Below, piece after piece: positions 12,017 to 22,334 of a DNA stretch of 64,000 nucleotides. Numbering within the stretch: the stretch's first letter is position 1; the number at the start of each line of letters is the position of its first letter. The notes below the pieces were generated by a model. The model did no database searches. It saw only the letters and a list, made by a program, of their open reading frames with translations, and was not told where the DNA came from. The translations under genes and the position numbers were made by a program. This DNA is from Impatiens glandulifera. Taxonomy: Eukaryota > Streptophyta > Magnoliopsida > Ericales > Balsaminaceae. The stretch covers positions 78,457,718 to 78,521,717 of the forward strand of contig NC_061862.1 in NCBI RefSeq assembly GCF_907164915.1. Direction: 5' to 3'.

Positions 12017-13643
12017 TATATGGATCGGTGTAACCAATAGAGACTAGGGTCTGACTATTGATAACAACTTATGCCACACGATTCGATTTTAACTCTTTTA
12101 GAAGTTAAAATTTGTTTCTATTCTTCACAAATCATTCGAACTGTTGAAACGGTTTCAAGGGCAGAAGTGTTCATCAGATTTGAAGCTTTGAATCAATGAA
12201 TGATGAAAGACATGAAGTAAAGAACACAGGGAGTTATTTATGGATGTTCGGAGCAAACCCTCCTACGTCACCCCTTCTCCCACAACCAGAAGGATTTTAT
12301 TAAACTCTTTGAATCAAATACAATTTACAATATTATGAACAATATTCTCATAGCTAGACAATGTTTTGATTCTTTCTCCTTTGAGCTTTATGATGTAAAA
12401 TCAGTAAGTAAAGAGTAAGCTTGTAAGATTGGCAATTAATTGATCGAGAGATTCGTCCGTTGTCCTTGAGCATCTATTTGTAGTACAAGGACACCAACGG
12501 TCAAATCTTTTTCATGGACACGTGGCAAGCGTCCATTGGAAGGCCACCCAAAGGACAAGAGTACATCAAACTCTAAGAAAATGGATTGTGGCCGTACCGA
12601 TTTGGTAGTGCACCGAATATCCTCTCTGATATTATCTTGTACTGGACAAACCATTGAAAGGACATTTGCGTACGTGGCGTTCGTTCATTGGATAAAATTA
12701 GCTGGCTTGTCAAACTACACAGGAGTGAGTGGAGCAGAGTAGTAGACAACTAGTTGATCGTGGGTAGACGTATGCTAACTTCAAACGGTTGTTGAAGCGA
12801 GGCATTAGACGTTCTCCATTAGACTTCCTAGTCTAAGGGAGTTAGATGTCAACGTCTAATTGCGTGTTCCATTAGACCACCAAGTCTAATAGAGTTAGAT
12901 TGCAACGTCTAACTACGTTACTCATTAGACTACCACGTCTAATGGAGTTAGACTTTAACGTTTAACAACGTATCTGTTAGACTACCACGTCTACCTACGC
13001 ATCACTTCAGACTTGTCAGAAGGAGTTAGACGCCAACGTATAACTACATTTCCCATTAGACTACCACGTCTAATGGAGTTAGACTTCAACCTCTAACTAC
13101 GTATATGTTAGACTGCAACGTTTAACTATGTATCACTTCAGACTTGTCTAAAAGAGTTAAACGCCAACGTCTAACTACGTTACCCATTAGACTACCACGT
13201 GTAATGGAGTTAGACCTCAATGTCTGACTATGTATCTGTTAGACTACAACGTCTAACTACGTATCACTTCAGACTTGTCTGAAGGAGTTTGACACCAACA
13301 TCTAATTACATTACCCATTACACTACCACGTCTAATTGAGTTAGACTTCAATGTGTAACTACGTATCTTTTAGACTGCAAAGTCTAACTACGCATAACTT
13401 CAGACTTGTCTAAAAGTGTTAGACGCCAGCGTCTAAGTTCGCAACACGTCTAATTATCCTTCTTATACCACGTTTAAGTTAGCAAAGTCTAATGCACCTG
13501 CACAGAAACAATTAGATAACTTAGATTCCTTCTAAACTAAGTTTTAACCACAATTATGTTTCAATCACATATCATCAAAATAAAGTTGGCATAAAATAGA
13601 CTTACTCTCTTAATTATTTTATTCAAAATAATTTCACCCAGTA
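12017..13643 (-). repeat. 5' LTR of the Sirevirus-like element
   Basis: 1627 bp. The minus strand begins TACTGGGTG and ends GATCCATATA. It contains the palindromic minisatellite at about 12800-13450 and a degenerate TATA-like TACAAATAG near 12475-12490, upstream of the conserved GCTCAAGGACAACGG leader. The canonical TG start is TA in both LTRs of this element, whereas the related solo LTR at 14085 keeps TG..CA. Confidence 0.88.
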
Positions 13644-13648
13644 ACCCT

Positions 13649-14079
13649 TTTTAAAAAAAAAATCTCCTTCTATGAAAAGCATGTAAATCCCATCTGCAAT
13701 AAATACCTAATAAATACAACAATAGTTGTTCCTCCTTCTATGAAAAGTTGTTTTCAAAAATGAAATAACATTTGATCAGAATAGGTAAAAAATATTAACT
13801 AGGAATTGACTGGAAATTTGAACTAAACGTCAATAACACAAAAATCATCAGAAAGAAGAATGTTGTGTAATTCTTTTTCCCAATACAGTTATTTAACCAC
13901 TAAAAATATGTCAATAAATGATTGTTAAGTAAGAACTAGTCTCAAGAAATCTTCCTAGGACTTTGTTTCTTACCTTGCAATGATGATCAAACCTAGAGCA
14001 TAACATACTCTGACTAGGAGTAACTCATAGATTTTCACTTGACTGTTCCTCCCTCCTTATATCTAGTGCGGTTGATATT
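13649..14079. other. CACTA internal sequence, unassigned
   Basis: No ORF or recognisable motif. A CTCCTTCTATGAAAAG block occurs twice (about 13666 and 13732). Confidence 0.4.
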
Positions 14080-14279
14080 CATTGTGTTGGGTCAAATCAA
14101 ATTGACTAAAATAAACTAAGAAAATAAGTTTATTTAATTCTGACATTATTTTGATGATTAATGTTAAAACTTAGATATGATTAAGTTAAGCTGTCTATTT
14201 GTTTTTTTGCAGGCGCAAATCTAAAAGACTTTGCTACTTTAGATGAGGTTTGAAGCATGTAGTCTTATACGTCTAACTT

Positions 14280-14935
14280 AGTTAGACAAGGTAGTATAAC
14301 TCCTTTAGATGTGGTCTAAAGGGAAACACAGTTAGACGAGGTAGTCTAACAACTTTAGACGCGGTCTAAAGAGAAATGTAGTTAGACGAGGTAGTCTAAC
14401 TCCTTTAGACGCGGTCTGAAGGGAAACGTAGTTAGACGAGGTAGTCTAACTTCTTTAGACGCGGTCTAAAAGGAAACATAGTTAGACGAGGTAGTCTAAC
14501 TCCTTTGGACGCTGTTTAAAGATAAATGTAGTTAGATGAGGTAGTTTAACTCCTTTAGACATTATCTAAAGGGAAACGTAGTTAGACAATGACGTCTAAC
14601 TCCTTTAGGCGATGTCTAAAGGAATGCGTAGTTAGACGAGGACGTCTAACTCCTTTAGACATGGTCTAAAGGAATGCGTAGTTAGACGAGGATGTCTAAA
14701 TCCTTTAGACGCGGTTTAAGGGGATGCGTAGTTAGACGAGGACGTATAACTCTTTTAGACGCGGTCTAAAGGGATGCGTATTTGGACGATGTCGTCTAAC
14801 TCCTTTAAACGCGGTCTAAAGGAATGCGTAGTTAGACGAGGTCATCTAACTCCACTAGATGCGGTCTAAAGGGATGCATAGTTAGAAGAGGACGTCTAAC
14901 TCCTTTAGACGCGGTCTAAAGAAGAACGTCTGATG
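14280..14935. repeat. 50-bp palindromic minisatellite in solo LTR
   Basis: About 13 copies of a 50-bp unit made of two inverted pairs: TTAGACGAGGTAGTCTAA (6-bp arms, N6) and TTTAGACGCGGTCTAAA (7-bp arms, N3). These are joined by CTCC and GGGAAACGTAG. Half-sites match those of the Sirevirus-like LTR arrays, but unit length and linkers differ. It ends ~300 bp before the TATA box. Confidence 0.92.
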
Positions 14936-15239
14936 CCTTGCTTTAGCATCTGTCTAAAGGAAGCATCCGTCTATCCATGATCAATTATTTGTCTCTCCAC
15001 TTCTTTCAACGGTCTGACAAGCCAGTTAATTCCATCAAATTAATGATTGCCACATACGCAAATATATCTCATTCACCTTTCTAGTACAGGACAAGATTAG
15101 AGGATATTTGACGCACTATCTGTTCGGTACGGCCACAATCCAAATTCTCAGAGTCTGTTGTACTCTCGTATTATAGGAGGTCGTCCAACAAATACATGCC
15201 ACGTTTCTACAAAGAATATTCGGCCGTTGGTGTACTTCA

Positions 15240-15250
15240 ACTATATATAG
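15240..15250 (+). promoter_or_regulatory. TATA box of the solo LTR
   Basis: ACTATATATAG lies in the solo LTR, followed by the conserved AAGCTCAAGGACAACGG leader shared by all LTRs of the family. The position, about 500 bp before the LTR end, is suitable for the U3/R junction. Confidence 0.6.
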
Positions 15251-15759
15251 AAGCTCAAGGACAACGGTCGAACTTCCGGTCTGAAAAACTTACTACTGAA
15301 ATACTCTACTTAATACATACACTAAATCTCTTACTATCTATCTAGTTGTGAGGAATTGTAATCGCATACTATCTTTTGTATGAGAAACCTCAGTGTTGTA
15401 AGTTGAACAGAGTTTGTTCAGTTTAACGGAGAGTTAGCTAGATAAGTGAGTTGTATTTAATTCAAAGTCTTTAATGATATCCTTCCGGTTGTAGAAGAAG
15501 GGGTGATGTAGGAGTTTTATCTCCGAACATCCATAAAACTCATTGTATTTTTTACTTTCTTTCATTTGCATTCAGTTGTCTCAAGCTTCAAATTCAACAA
15601 ACAGTTCCGCACTTGTAACCGTTTCAAGAGTTTGGAGGATTTGCGAATAATAGAAACATATACTAATCTCTCATAGGATTACTATCGAAGAGTTTATTGT
15701 AAGCTGTTCATAATAGTCAGACCCTAGTCTCTATTGTCAACACTGATCCCAACACATTG

Positions 15760-16309
15760 AAACCTCTTGGATATCAGAACTTGAGTAACAGAAAGAAACT
15801 GGAGTAAAAGAGCACAAAATGAATTTATTAATGTTTCATGTTAAAAACATAATAGAAGTAAGAACATAGTCATATTAGATACAACAAACTTCATTCTGTT
15901 ATTGCCCAAATTTAGTTAGGCTTAAATGAATCAAGCACTCTTTTAGGCATAATAACATGTTTAAGTACTCCATCAAATGTTCAAATCCAAATTAGTCTCC
16001 GATGCACCTTCAATGAATACCTACATGCATATTCCTCAATCATGGAACCTTCAAATGCTTCACAAATACAGAAAATCAATGTTTTTAGGTACTTCTTCTG
16101 TAGTGCATCATACACCCTTGTAATAAGATATAATGTAAATCCAAATTATTTTTCAATAACATTTCCAATTTAAAACTAAAAAGTACCAAATTATTGGTCA
16201 AGGATATTTCATATGTAAAACTAACAAGTAAAAAACCTGCAGTCCCTATCACAGTTGTATAATTTATGCAATGTTTAAGATCTATACATAATACATGAAT
16301 AACCTGATA
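15760..16309. other. CACTA internal sequence next to OBG fragment
   Basis: No ORF or motif recognised. It may be 3' flanking or intron sequence of the captured gene, since it lies downstream of the OBG-like exons on the minus strand. Confidence 0.35.
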
Positions 16310-17707
16310 CCTTTCTCCATCCAGTCAATAAGTCTGCGAGAATCGGCATCCATAGGCATAAGCTTCTTAATCTTCATCTCTTTTTAAAATGAAGGTGTCA
16401 CAAGGCTTAAGGAACTCCATAACTAATTGTTGTTCCTTTTAGTAAAAAAGTAAACAGAGACTAAGATTCAAACAAGCCTACCTAAGGCATGAACAGACTT
16501 GTCAATGAAGTATTTCTCAGAAAAAGACCTCAGATACAGCTAATAATATGGCAATTAACATAATTACAATTCTCCTATATATGATTCTAAATAGACCTCT
16601 CATATATTTTTACTTGCACAAAACTCTCCTTAGCTACAAGCAATTAACATAATTCTCTACATAAATTTCTGAACAAGGCCAAGGATCTCAAATATTACAA
16701 TTTTACATGTTTTTTTTATCTTTTCCAACCGACGCCAACATTTCATCAGCCCGACAGTTCCTTAACGTTGTCCTTATCGCCATCAACATACCATCTAAAT
16801 TAATGAATTTACTGCAAAATTATAATACAAAATAATGTCATATTTTCCCAATAAATTTTCCATCAAGGAGTGTGATTTAGAAAAACTTACAAAACGATCA
16901 CACCAACAACTGCAAGAGGTCGCGGGTAATCCTCAATTTCCTTTAAGGATTCTACAAGAATTTCTCCATTGTCATCCTTTCCAATTGTTGAAATTTCTTG
17001 AGACATTGATGTGATTCTCTCTTTTGCCTATAAAAAACAAATATTAGCGCAACATCTCTCTATGGGAATTATTTTAATTTTCATACATCGGGAATATCAA
17101 CTCCTGAAAAATAACTTCCATATCATACTTTTACGAAAATCTATGAAAAAAATCCAAGAATCATGCGGACAACATACATCTCTTATCGTCTTGTAGTCGG
17201 TCAAAGGATCTGGAGTGGCTGCATCAACAACATGAACTAACAGTCGAGTCCTTCTCAAGTGTCGAAGAAAATTGCGGCCATGACCCTTTTTACAATAACA
17301 AAGTCAAGATATTGTAACTAAATTTATAGTGGATTGAATTCTGTAATACCTTCCCTAGATGAGCACCTTCAATAAGACCGGGAAAATCTGCTTATGTGGC
17401 CTCAGCCGTCCAAGGTTTGAAATTAAAGTTGTGAAAGGGTAATCAGCAATATCACGTTTTGCAAGTGTTACTGAACCCAACAATTTTGATTTTCCTGCAT
17501 TTGGTAGTCCCTATACAAATTCAATGACTAAACATCAGGATTATTATTCTACTTTTTTTTCTCAAACAAATGGGTTCAATTAATGCAGATGAAAATATTT
17601 TTGTAAAATTTTTAGCATTTTTCAACTATTATAAAGAATAAAGTAAACAAGGAATTGGTCTACCAACCACAAGACGGACATCGACTACAACTCTTAGGAT
17701 TAAATCC
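16310..17707 (-). pseudogene. OBG/CgtA-type GTPase gene fragment
   Basis: Minus-strand exons separated by GT..AG introns spell an OBG-family GTPase, a ribosome-assembly-linked organellar G protein. In order: 17707-~17658 reads LILRVVVDVRLVV. 17510-17350 reads [20 protein letters not shown], then ADYPFTTL and SNLGRL, then after a frame change [13 protein letters not shown]. 17285-17178 reads GHGRNFLRHLRRTRLLVHVV, DAATPDPLTDY. 17027-16891 reads RITSMSQEISTIG...PRPLAVVGVIV. ~16380-16310 reads [17 protein letters not shown]. The G1 P-loop (GxPNAGKS, next residue K for the usual T) and G3 DxPG are visible. The N-terminal Obg fold is absent. A missing segment before G3, the frameshift and the loss of the first exons mark it as non-functional. 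Introns are retained, so it was moved as DNA. The copia insertion at 17708 splits its first visible exon, which resumes at 21739. Confidence 0.85.
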
Positions 17708-17931
17708 TGTAACGATCTGCCTTTAGTATAGGATTAATATCACATTTAATTCTACAGTTATGCAAAATTAAGTTAGTATTTACGTTTCTTGTTTTCAGCA
17801 TTTTTATAGGCGTAGTTTATTTCTTTTGCTGTAATCTGTTTTATCTTTAATCTTTTGAAAATCAGAAATCTCTCTTCATCTGTTTATTTACACACTTCAT
17901 TGTTCATCATTTTCTTTCATTCCGCACAACA
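17708..17931 (+). repeat. 5' LTR of young copia
   Basis: 224 bp, TGTAACGATC...CGCACAACA, followed directly by the primer-binding site at 17933. Confidence 0.95.
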
Positions 17932-17949
17932 ATTGGTATCAGAGCGGGT
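17932..17949 (+). other. Primer-binding site of young copia
   Basis: TTGGTATCAGAGCGGGTT directly follows the 5' LTR and is complementary to the 3' end of plant initiator tRNA-Met. Confidence 0.9.
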
Positions 17950-17990
17950 TAGATCCGATCAGATTATCATTTTTGTTTTCTGGCGAGAGA

Positions 17991-20900
17991 ATGTCTTCAA
18001 TGAATCTGAAAATCGAAAAATTCACAGGGCGAAACAGTTTTGGTCTATGGCAGATCAAAATGCGAGCCTTGCTTAAACAACAAGGTGTCTGGGCACCATT
18101 GTCGAAGGAAAAGGAGAAGATAGTTGCAGGTCCTGCAAAGGAGTCTTCCTCTGGTAAAATCACTGCTGAGCTTGAGATCTTGGAAGAGAAGGCTCACTCA
18201 ACGATTTTACTCTGTCTGGCTGATGAAGTGATTACTGAGGTATCAGATGAAGATACCGCAATCGGTCTGTGGTCGAAGTTAGAGGCTTTGTACATGACAA
18301 AGTCACTAACTAACAAGTTGTTATTGAAGCAACGTCTGTTTAGTCTTCGTATGCTTGAAGGTAAGTCTCTTCGTGAACATCTTGATAAGTTAAACACTAT
18401 ATTACTTGAATTGAGAAATATAGATGTTAAGATCGAAGATGAAGATGCTGCATTAATTCTGTTGGTATCTTTACCCAACTCGTTTGAAAATTTTGTTCAA
18501 TCGTTCGTTGTGGGTAAAGACTCTGTAACTCTAGAGGAAGTTCGGTCAGCACTTCATACTAGAGAACTGCGTCATAAGGCGAGCGGTGAAATTGTAGACA
18601 ATCAAGCATCTGGGTTGATTACCAATACAGTCAACTACAAAGGGTCTGGAAAGAAGAAGGATCAGAAATACAAAGCTAAGGGCCCTAATGCTAAAGACAT
18701 CTGCAATTATTGTAAAGAACCTGGTCACTGGAAGAATAATTGTCCTAAGAAAATGGGCAAATATTCTACGGCTGCGATAGCACATAAAGACAGAGACACC
18801 GACTGGGAGGAGGACATTGCCCTTGTAGCTAACGCTTCTCTACACCCTATTGATACGTGGGTGTTGGATTCAGGGTGTTCATATCATATGAGTCCGAACA
18901 AAGAATGGTTCGATACCTATGAAGATTATGATGGTGAAAACGTTGTCATGGGAAATGATGCCATATGTAAAACGGTGGGTATTGGGACTATCAAAATTCT
19001 GACTGATGATGGTAAGATACGGACCCTAACTGGCGTTCGGCATGTTCCTCAACTGAAGAAGAACTTAATATCTTTAGGCATTTTAGATGCTAAAGGTTTC
19101 AAGTTTAGCGGTGAAGAAGGAACATTGTGCATCAGTAAAGGTTCAAAAATAATACTGAAAGGTATTAAACAGAATACCTTGTATATACTACAAGGTAAGA
19201 CGCTGACAGGTTCCGCTGTGGTCGCATCCAAATCCGTGAATCGGCACCCTGATGTAACCAAGTTGTGGCATATGCGACTTGGACATATGGGGGAGAGGGG
19301 GATGCAAATTCTGTCCAAACGAGATCTTCTATCTGGCCACAAGGTTACCAACCTTGAGTTGTGTGAACACTGCATTTTCGGGAAAAAACATCGCCGCAAG
19401 TTCAGTAAGGGAGTTCACAAAACTAAGGGCACACTGGATTATATCCACTCTGATTGCTGGGGTCCTGCTCAAGTTGAAGGTATAGGAGGTTATAGCTATT
19501 TTGTAACATTCATAGATGATTACTCAAGGATGACCTGGTTGTATCTTCTAAGACATAAGAGCGAGGTATTTAAGACCTTCAAACATTGGAAGGCACTGGT
19601 GGAGAATCAAACTGGAAAGAAGGTTAAGAGGCTGCGAACAGATAATGGGCTTGAATTCTGTTCATCTGAGTTTAATGAGTTCTGCAGGGATATTGGGATT
19701 GCAAGACATCACACTGTCCGAGGTACACCACAGTAGAATGGTGTAGCAGAAAGGGTGAATCAAACATTGTTAGAGAGAGTTAGAAGCATGCTCTCTAATA
19801 CGGGATTGACTAGAAAGTACTGGAGCGAGGCTGTCTTAACAGCTTGCTATCTGATAAATCGTGCACCACACACTGGGATTGATTGCAGAATCCCTTACGA
19901 GGTATGGTCTGGTAATGTCGTTGATTATTCTCATTTGAAAGTCTTTGGGTGCACATCTTACTATCATGTTAATGAAGGAAAGTTGGAACCAAGGGCAAAA
20001 CAGGGTATTTTCATGGGCTATGGAGATGGAGTCAAGGGATATAGAATCTGGTCATCTTCTGAAGGTAGAGTAATCCTCAGCAGGGATGTCACCTTTAATG
20101 AGAAGTTTATACTTAACTCCTCTATCAAGCCATCACTTTCTGGAGAAAATAATAATACCGAGAAACAGGTGGAGCTTGAGGTGACTCCAGTTCAAGGGAC
20201 AACTGACATGACACACGATACTAATAAGCCATCTGAGAAAGTTTATCAATTTGGAGCACCTTAAAGTCAATATGACATTGCAACACGACCTAGAAGGCAA
20301 ATTAAAGCTCTTGACAGGTTAATTCATTCAATCGAGAGAAGAAAGATCTCAACTGGTCCTGGAAGTAGGACAATCAGTCCCTCTATAAATGATACTGAAG
20401 AAATGGTAAGTTATGCACTTCAGGTAGCTGAAGATGTCATACATAACGAGCCATCCTCTTATAATGAAGCTGTTAATGGTGCTGATTCTACGCAATGGAT
20501 TTCTGCCATGTGTGAGGAGATGGAATCACTTCACAAGAATAATACATGGGAGCTGGTTATTTTACCTAAGGGAAGAAGAGTCATTGGGTGTAAATGGATT
20601 TTCAAAAGGAAAGATGGAACCTCTAGTGCTGAAGGGACCAGATATAAAGCACGATTAGTTGCAAAGGGATTCAGTCAAAAGGAAGGCGTAGACTACAATG
20701 AGATATTCTCACATGTAGTCCGACACACTTCTATCAGGGTACTACTAGCTATAGTAGCACATCAGGATCTAAACTCGAGCAATTAGACGTGAAGACGGCT
20801 TTCTTACATGGTGAGATTGAAGAGGATATACTGATGAGTACAGCAAAGGCTCTCAATACTCCTGCTGCTGTTACTGATCATTTGTCTACATTCGCACCCC

Positions 20901-21466
20901 AGTCTGAAGCTAAGAAGTTATACATGTCTAATGTACCGTATGCTAGTGCGGTGGGTAGTTTAATGTATGCCATGGTATGCACTAGACCTGATATTGCGTA
21001 TTCAGTTAGTGTTGTTAGAAGGTTTATGTCTCGACCTGGTAAGGAACACTGGCAATCGGTAAAAAGAATATTTCGCTATCTGAGAGGCACATCCGATGTT
21101 GGTCTCATTTATGGGAGTAATAACTAGTGTGTCGTAACTGGTTATTCTGACTCAGATTATGCTGCAGATATCGATGGTAGAAGATCAATGACTGGTTATG
21201 CTTACACCCTTGGTGACTCTGTGGTTAGTTGGAAGGCAATTGTTTTTTGTGATAGCTTAAGTGCTATTTGTTTGGCCAAAGATCAAGTGCATCATGATAG
21301 AACCAAACATATTGATGTTCGTTATCATTTTCTTCGTACTGAGAAGAGAATCAAAGTGAAGAAGATCAGCACACATCATAATCCTGCTGACATGTTCACG
21401 AAGCCGGTTCCACTTAACAAATTCACCCATTGTTTGGACCTGCTAAATGTTGACAGTTGGAAGTAG
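17991..21466 (+). pseudogene. copia gag-pol with RT and RNase H deletions
   Basis: A single frame opens at ATG 17991 (MSSMNLKIEKFTGRNSFGLW; an upstream in-frame ATG at 17973 is less likely). Domains: Gag, CCHC zinc knuckle CNYCKEPGHWKNNC (~18701-18750), protease WVLDSGCSYHM (~18858), GAG-pre-integrase (LWHMRLGHMGERGM), integrase core with D-D-E (HSDCWGP, RTDNGLEF). Breaks: TAG at 19734-19736 where CAG is expected (PQ*NGVAER), TAA at 20262, a 1-bp loss near 20772 (QDLNSSN for QDLELEQ), and TAG at 21125. At ~20835 the protein jumps from the KTAFLHGEIEEDI motif to the APQSE..VPYASAVGSLMY region, removing roughly 180 residues including the YVDD catalytic motif. A second gap in RNase H (after VVSWK) removes the TTEAEY motif. 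The end DMFTKPVPLNKF is intact. Confidence 0.92.
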
Positions 21467-21514
21467 TTTGATCAGGCTCTTCTTGTTGGGTGATACTAAG
21501 GCAAGGTGGAGATT

Positions 21515-21738
21515 TGTAACGATCTGCCTTTAGTATAGGATTAATATCACATTTAATTCTACAGTTATGCAAAATTAAGTTAGTATTTACGTTTTTTGTT
21601 TTCAGCATTTTTATAGGCGTAGTTTATTTCTTTTGCTGTAATCTGTTTTATCTTTAATCTTTTGACAATCAGAAATCTCTCTTCATCTGTTTATTTACAC
21701 ACTTCATTGTTCATCATTTTCTTTCATTCCGCACAACA
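21515..21738 (+). repeat. 3' LTR of young copia
   Basis: 224 bp, differing from the 5' LTR by a C/T at ~21593 and an A/C at ~21666. Confidence 0.95.
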
Positions 21739-21790
21739 AATCCAAACTAATTTCTTAGTCTTGCAGATTTCTCGTCTATTGCAAGTAAAA
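21739..21790 (-). pseudogene. OBG-like exon, upstream half split by copia
   Basis: Past the AATCC duplication the minus strand reads ...GAAATTAGTTTGGATT, i.e. EISLDL. This runs in frame into LILRVVVDV at 17707 once the copia and one TSD copy are ignored. It shows the copia landed inside the exon. The first visible exon probably begins within this stretch, after a TCTGCAAG acceptor-like sequence. Confidence 0.6.
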
Positions 21791-22149
21791 ATATATGAGA
21801 ACAATAAGTGCCCAATACTCTATTGGGAACCAGGTATGAACAATTCCTGTAAAGGAATCCACGGTTCAATTAAAAGAAAAAACAAGTTAATCTACTACTA
21901 ATCCAACAAATAACACGAATAGATCTATGTCGATATATGAACAACCTATATAAAGTTAGAGATTACCTTCTTTGATAAATTGAGATTAATATACTCCACG
22001 TAGGTAAGCCCTCTTCTTCGGCTTTCATATCTTCATTTTCTCCTTTCCATGGTGAGAAGATAACAGTGTCAGATGAGGAAAGAGAGTGGTAGAATTTAAG
22101 AAAGGGAAAATTAAAAAAAATATGTTTATTTTGCCATGGCTAATTATTA
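21791..22149. other. CACTA internal sequence, right side
   Basis: No ORF with coding character. It probably continues upstream intron or flank of the OBG-like fragment (inference from position). Confidence 0.35.
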
Positions 22150-22334
22150 TATGGGAATGTCGATTGGTTTAAAAATCAATTGGTACTATGACTAAATAAA
22201 GCAGCTTCTGTTCGCGGTTTTTTAATTGGATAATAACGATTTGATTAAATATCAATCGCTATTACATTGGTAAAAACAATTGGTATTTAAACCAATCGGT
22301 GGTAATGCTTGTTATTAACCTTTTTTTACTAGTG

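Larger units (their letters stand above)
3864..13643 (-). mobile_element. Sirevirus-like Ty1/copia retrotransposon
   Basis: A near full-length element on the minus strand. It has long LTRs at 12017-13643 (5') and 3864-5725 (3') and a 5-bp target-site duplication ACCCT at 3859-3863 and 13644-13648. Internal order on the minus strand is primer-binding site, gag with a coiled-coil tail, protease, integrase, reverse transcriptase, RNase H, an internal polypurine tract, an extra ORF, and the terminal polypurine tract (AAAAAAGAGGGAAAT, 5726-5740). Long LTRs, the coiled-coil gag and an ORF after pol fit the Sirevirus/Maximus group. Frameshifts and stops in gag, integrase, RT and ORF3 make it non-functional. 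It inserted into the left subterminal repeats of the CACTA element. Confidence 0.9.
14085..15754 (+). mobile_element. Solo LTR, relative of the Sirevirus-like LTR
   Basis: 1670 bp bounded by TGTTGGGTC and GATCCCAACA, with a perfect 5-bp target-site duplication CATTG at 14080-14084 and 15755-15759. No primer-binding site or coding region is present, so it is the product of recombination between two LTRs. The 3' half aligns with the LTRs at 3864-5725 and 12017-13643 and with the fragment at 1-379. The U3 carries its own 50-bp minisatellite. Confidence 0.93.
17708..21738 (+). mobile_element. Young Ty1/copia element (Tork-like), short LTRs
   Basis: 224-bp LTRs at 17708-17931 and 21515-21738 differ at only two positions by eye. 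The 5-bp duplication AATCC is perfect (17703-17707, 21739-21743). A primer-binding site TTGGTATCAGAGCGGG follows the 5' LTR, and a purine tract AAGGCAAGGTGGAGATT precedes the 3' LTR. The element sits in an exon of the OBG-like fragment. Despite its youth it lacks the RT active site and part of RNase H, so it would depend on another element for movement. Confidence 0.95.
3566..22334. mobile_element. CACTA (En/Spm-type) transposon with nested insertions
   Basis: Both ends carry the 15-bp terminal inverted repeat CACTAGTAAAAAAAG (3566-3580, and its complement at 22320-22334). Subterminal regions at both ends (3580-3860 and 22150-22310) are packed with short copies of CGATTGGT and its complement, as is usual for CACTA transposase-binding regions. 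The 3-bp flanks are GTA and GGA, an imperfect duplication. Removing the copia element, the solo LTR and the second copia leaves about 3.3 kb. No transposase gene is visible, so it is non-autonomous. The internal sequence includes pieces of an OBG-type GTPase gene, suggesting gene capture. Orientation is unknown. Confidence 0.78.

Noticed and set aside
14280..14935. Regular 50-bp repeats with palindromes considered as a CRISPR array
   Set aside because: There are no unique spacers; the whole unit repeats and lies in a plant LTR with TSD.
17973..21738. Minus-strand ORFs across the young copia (e.g. 19049-19399)
   Set aside because: They are shadows of the well-conserved plus-strand gag-pol frame.
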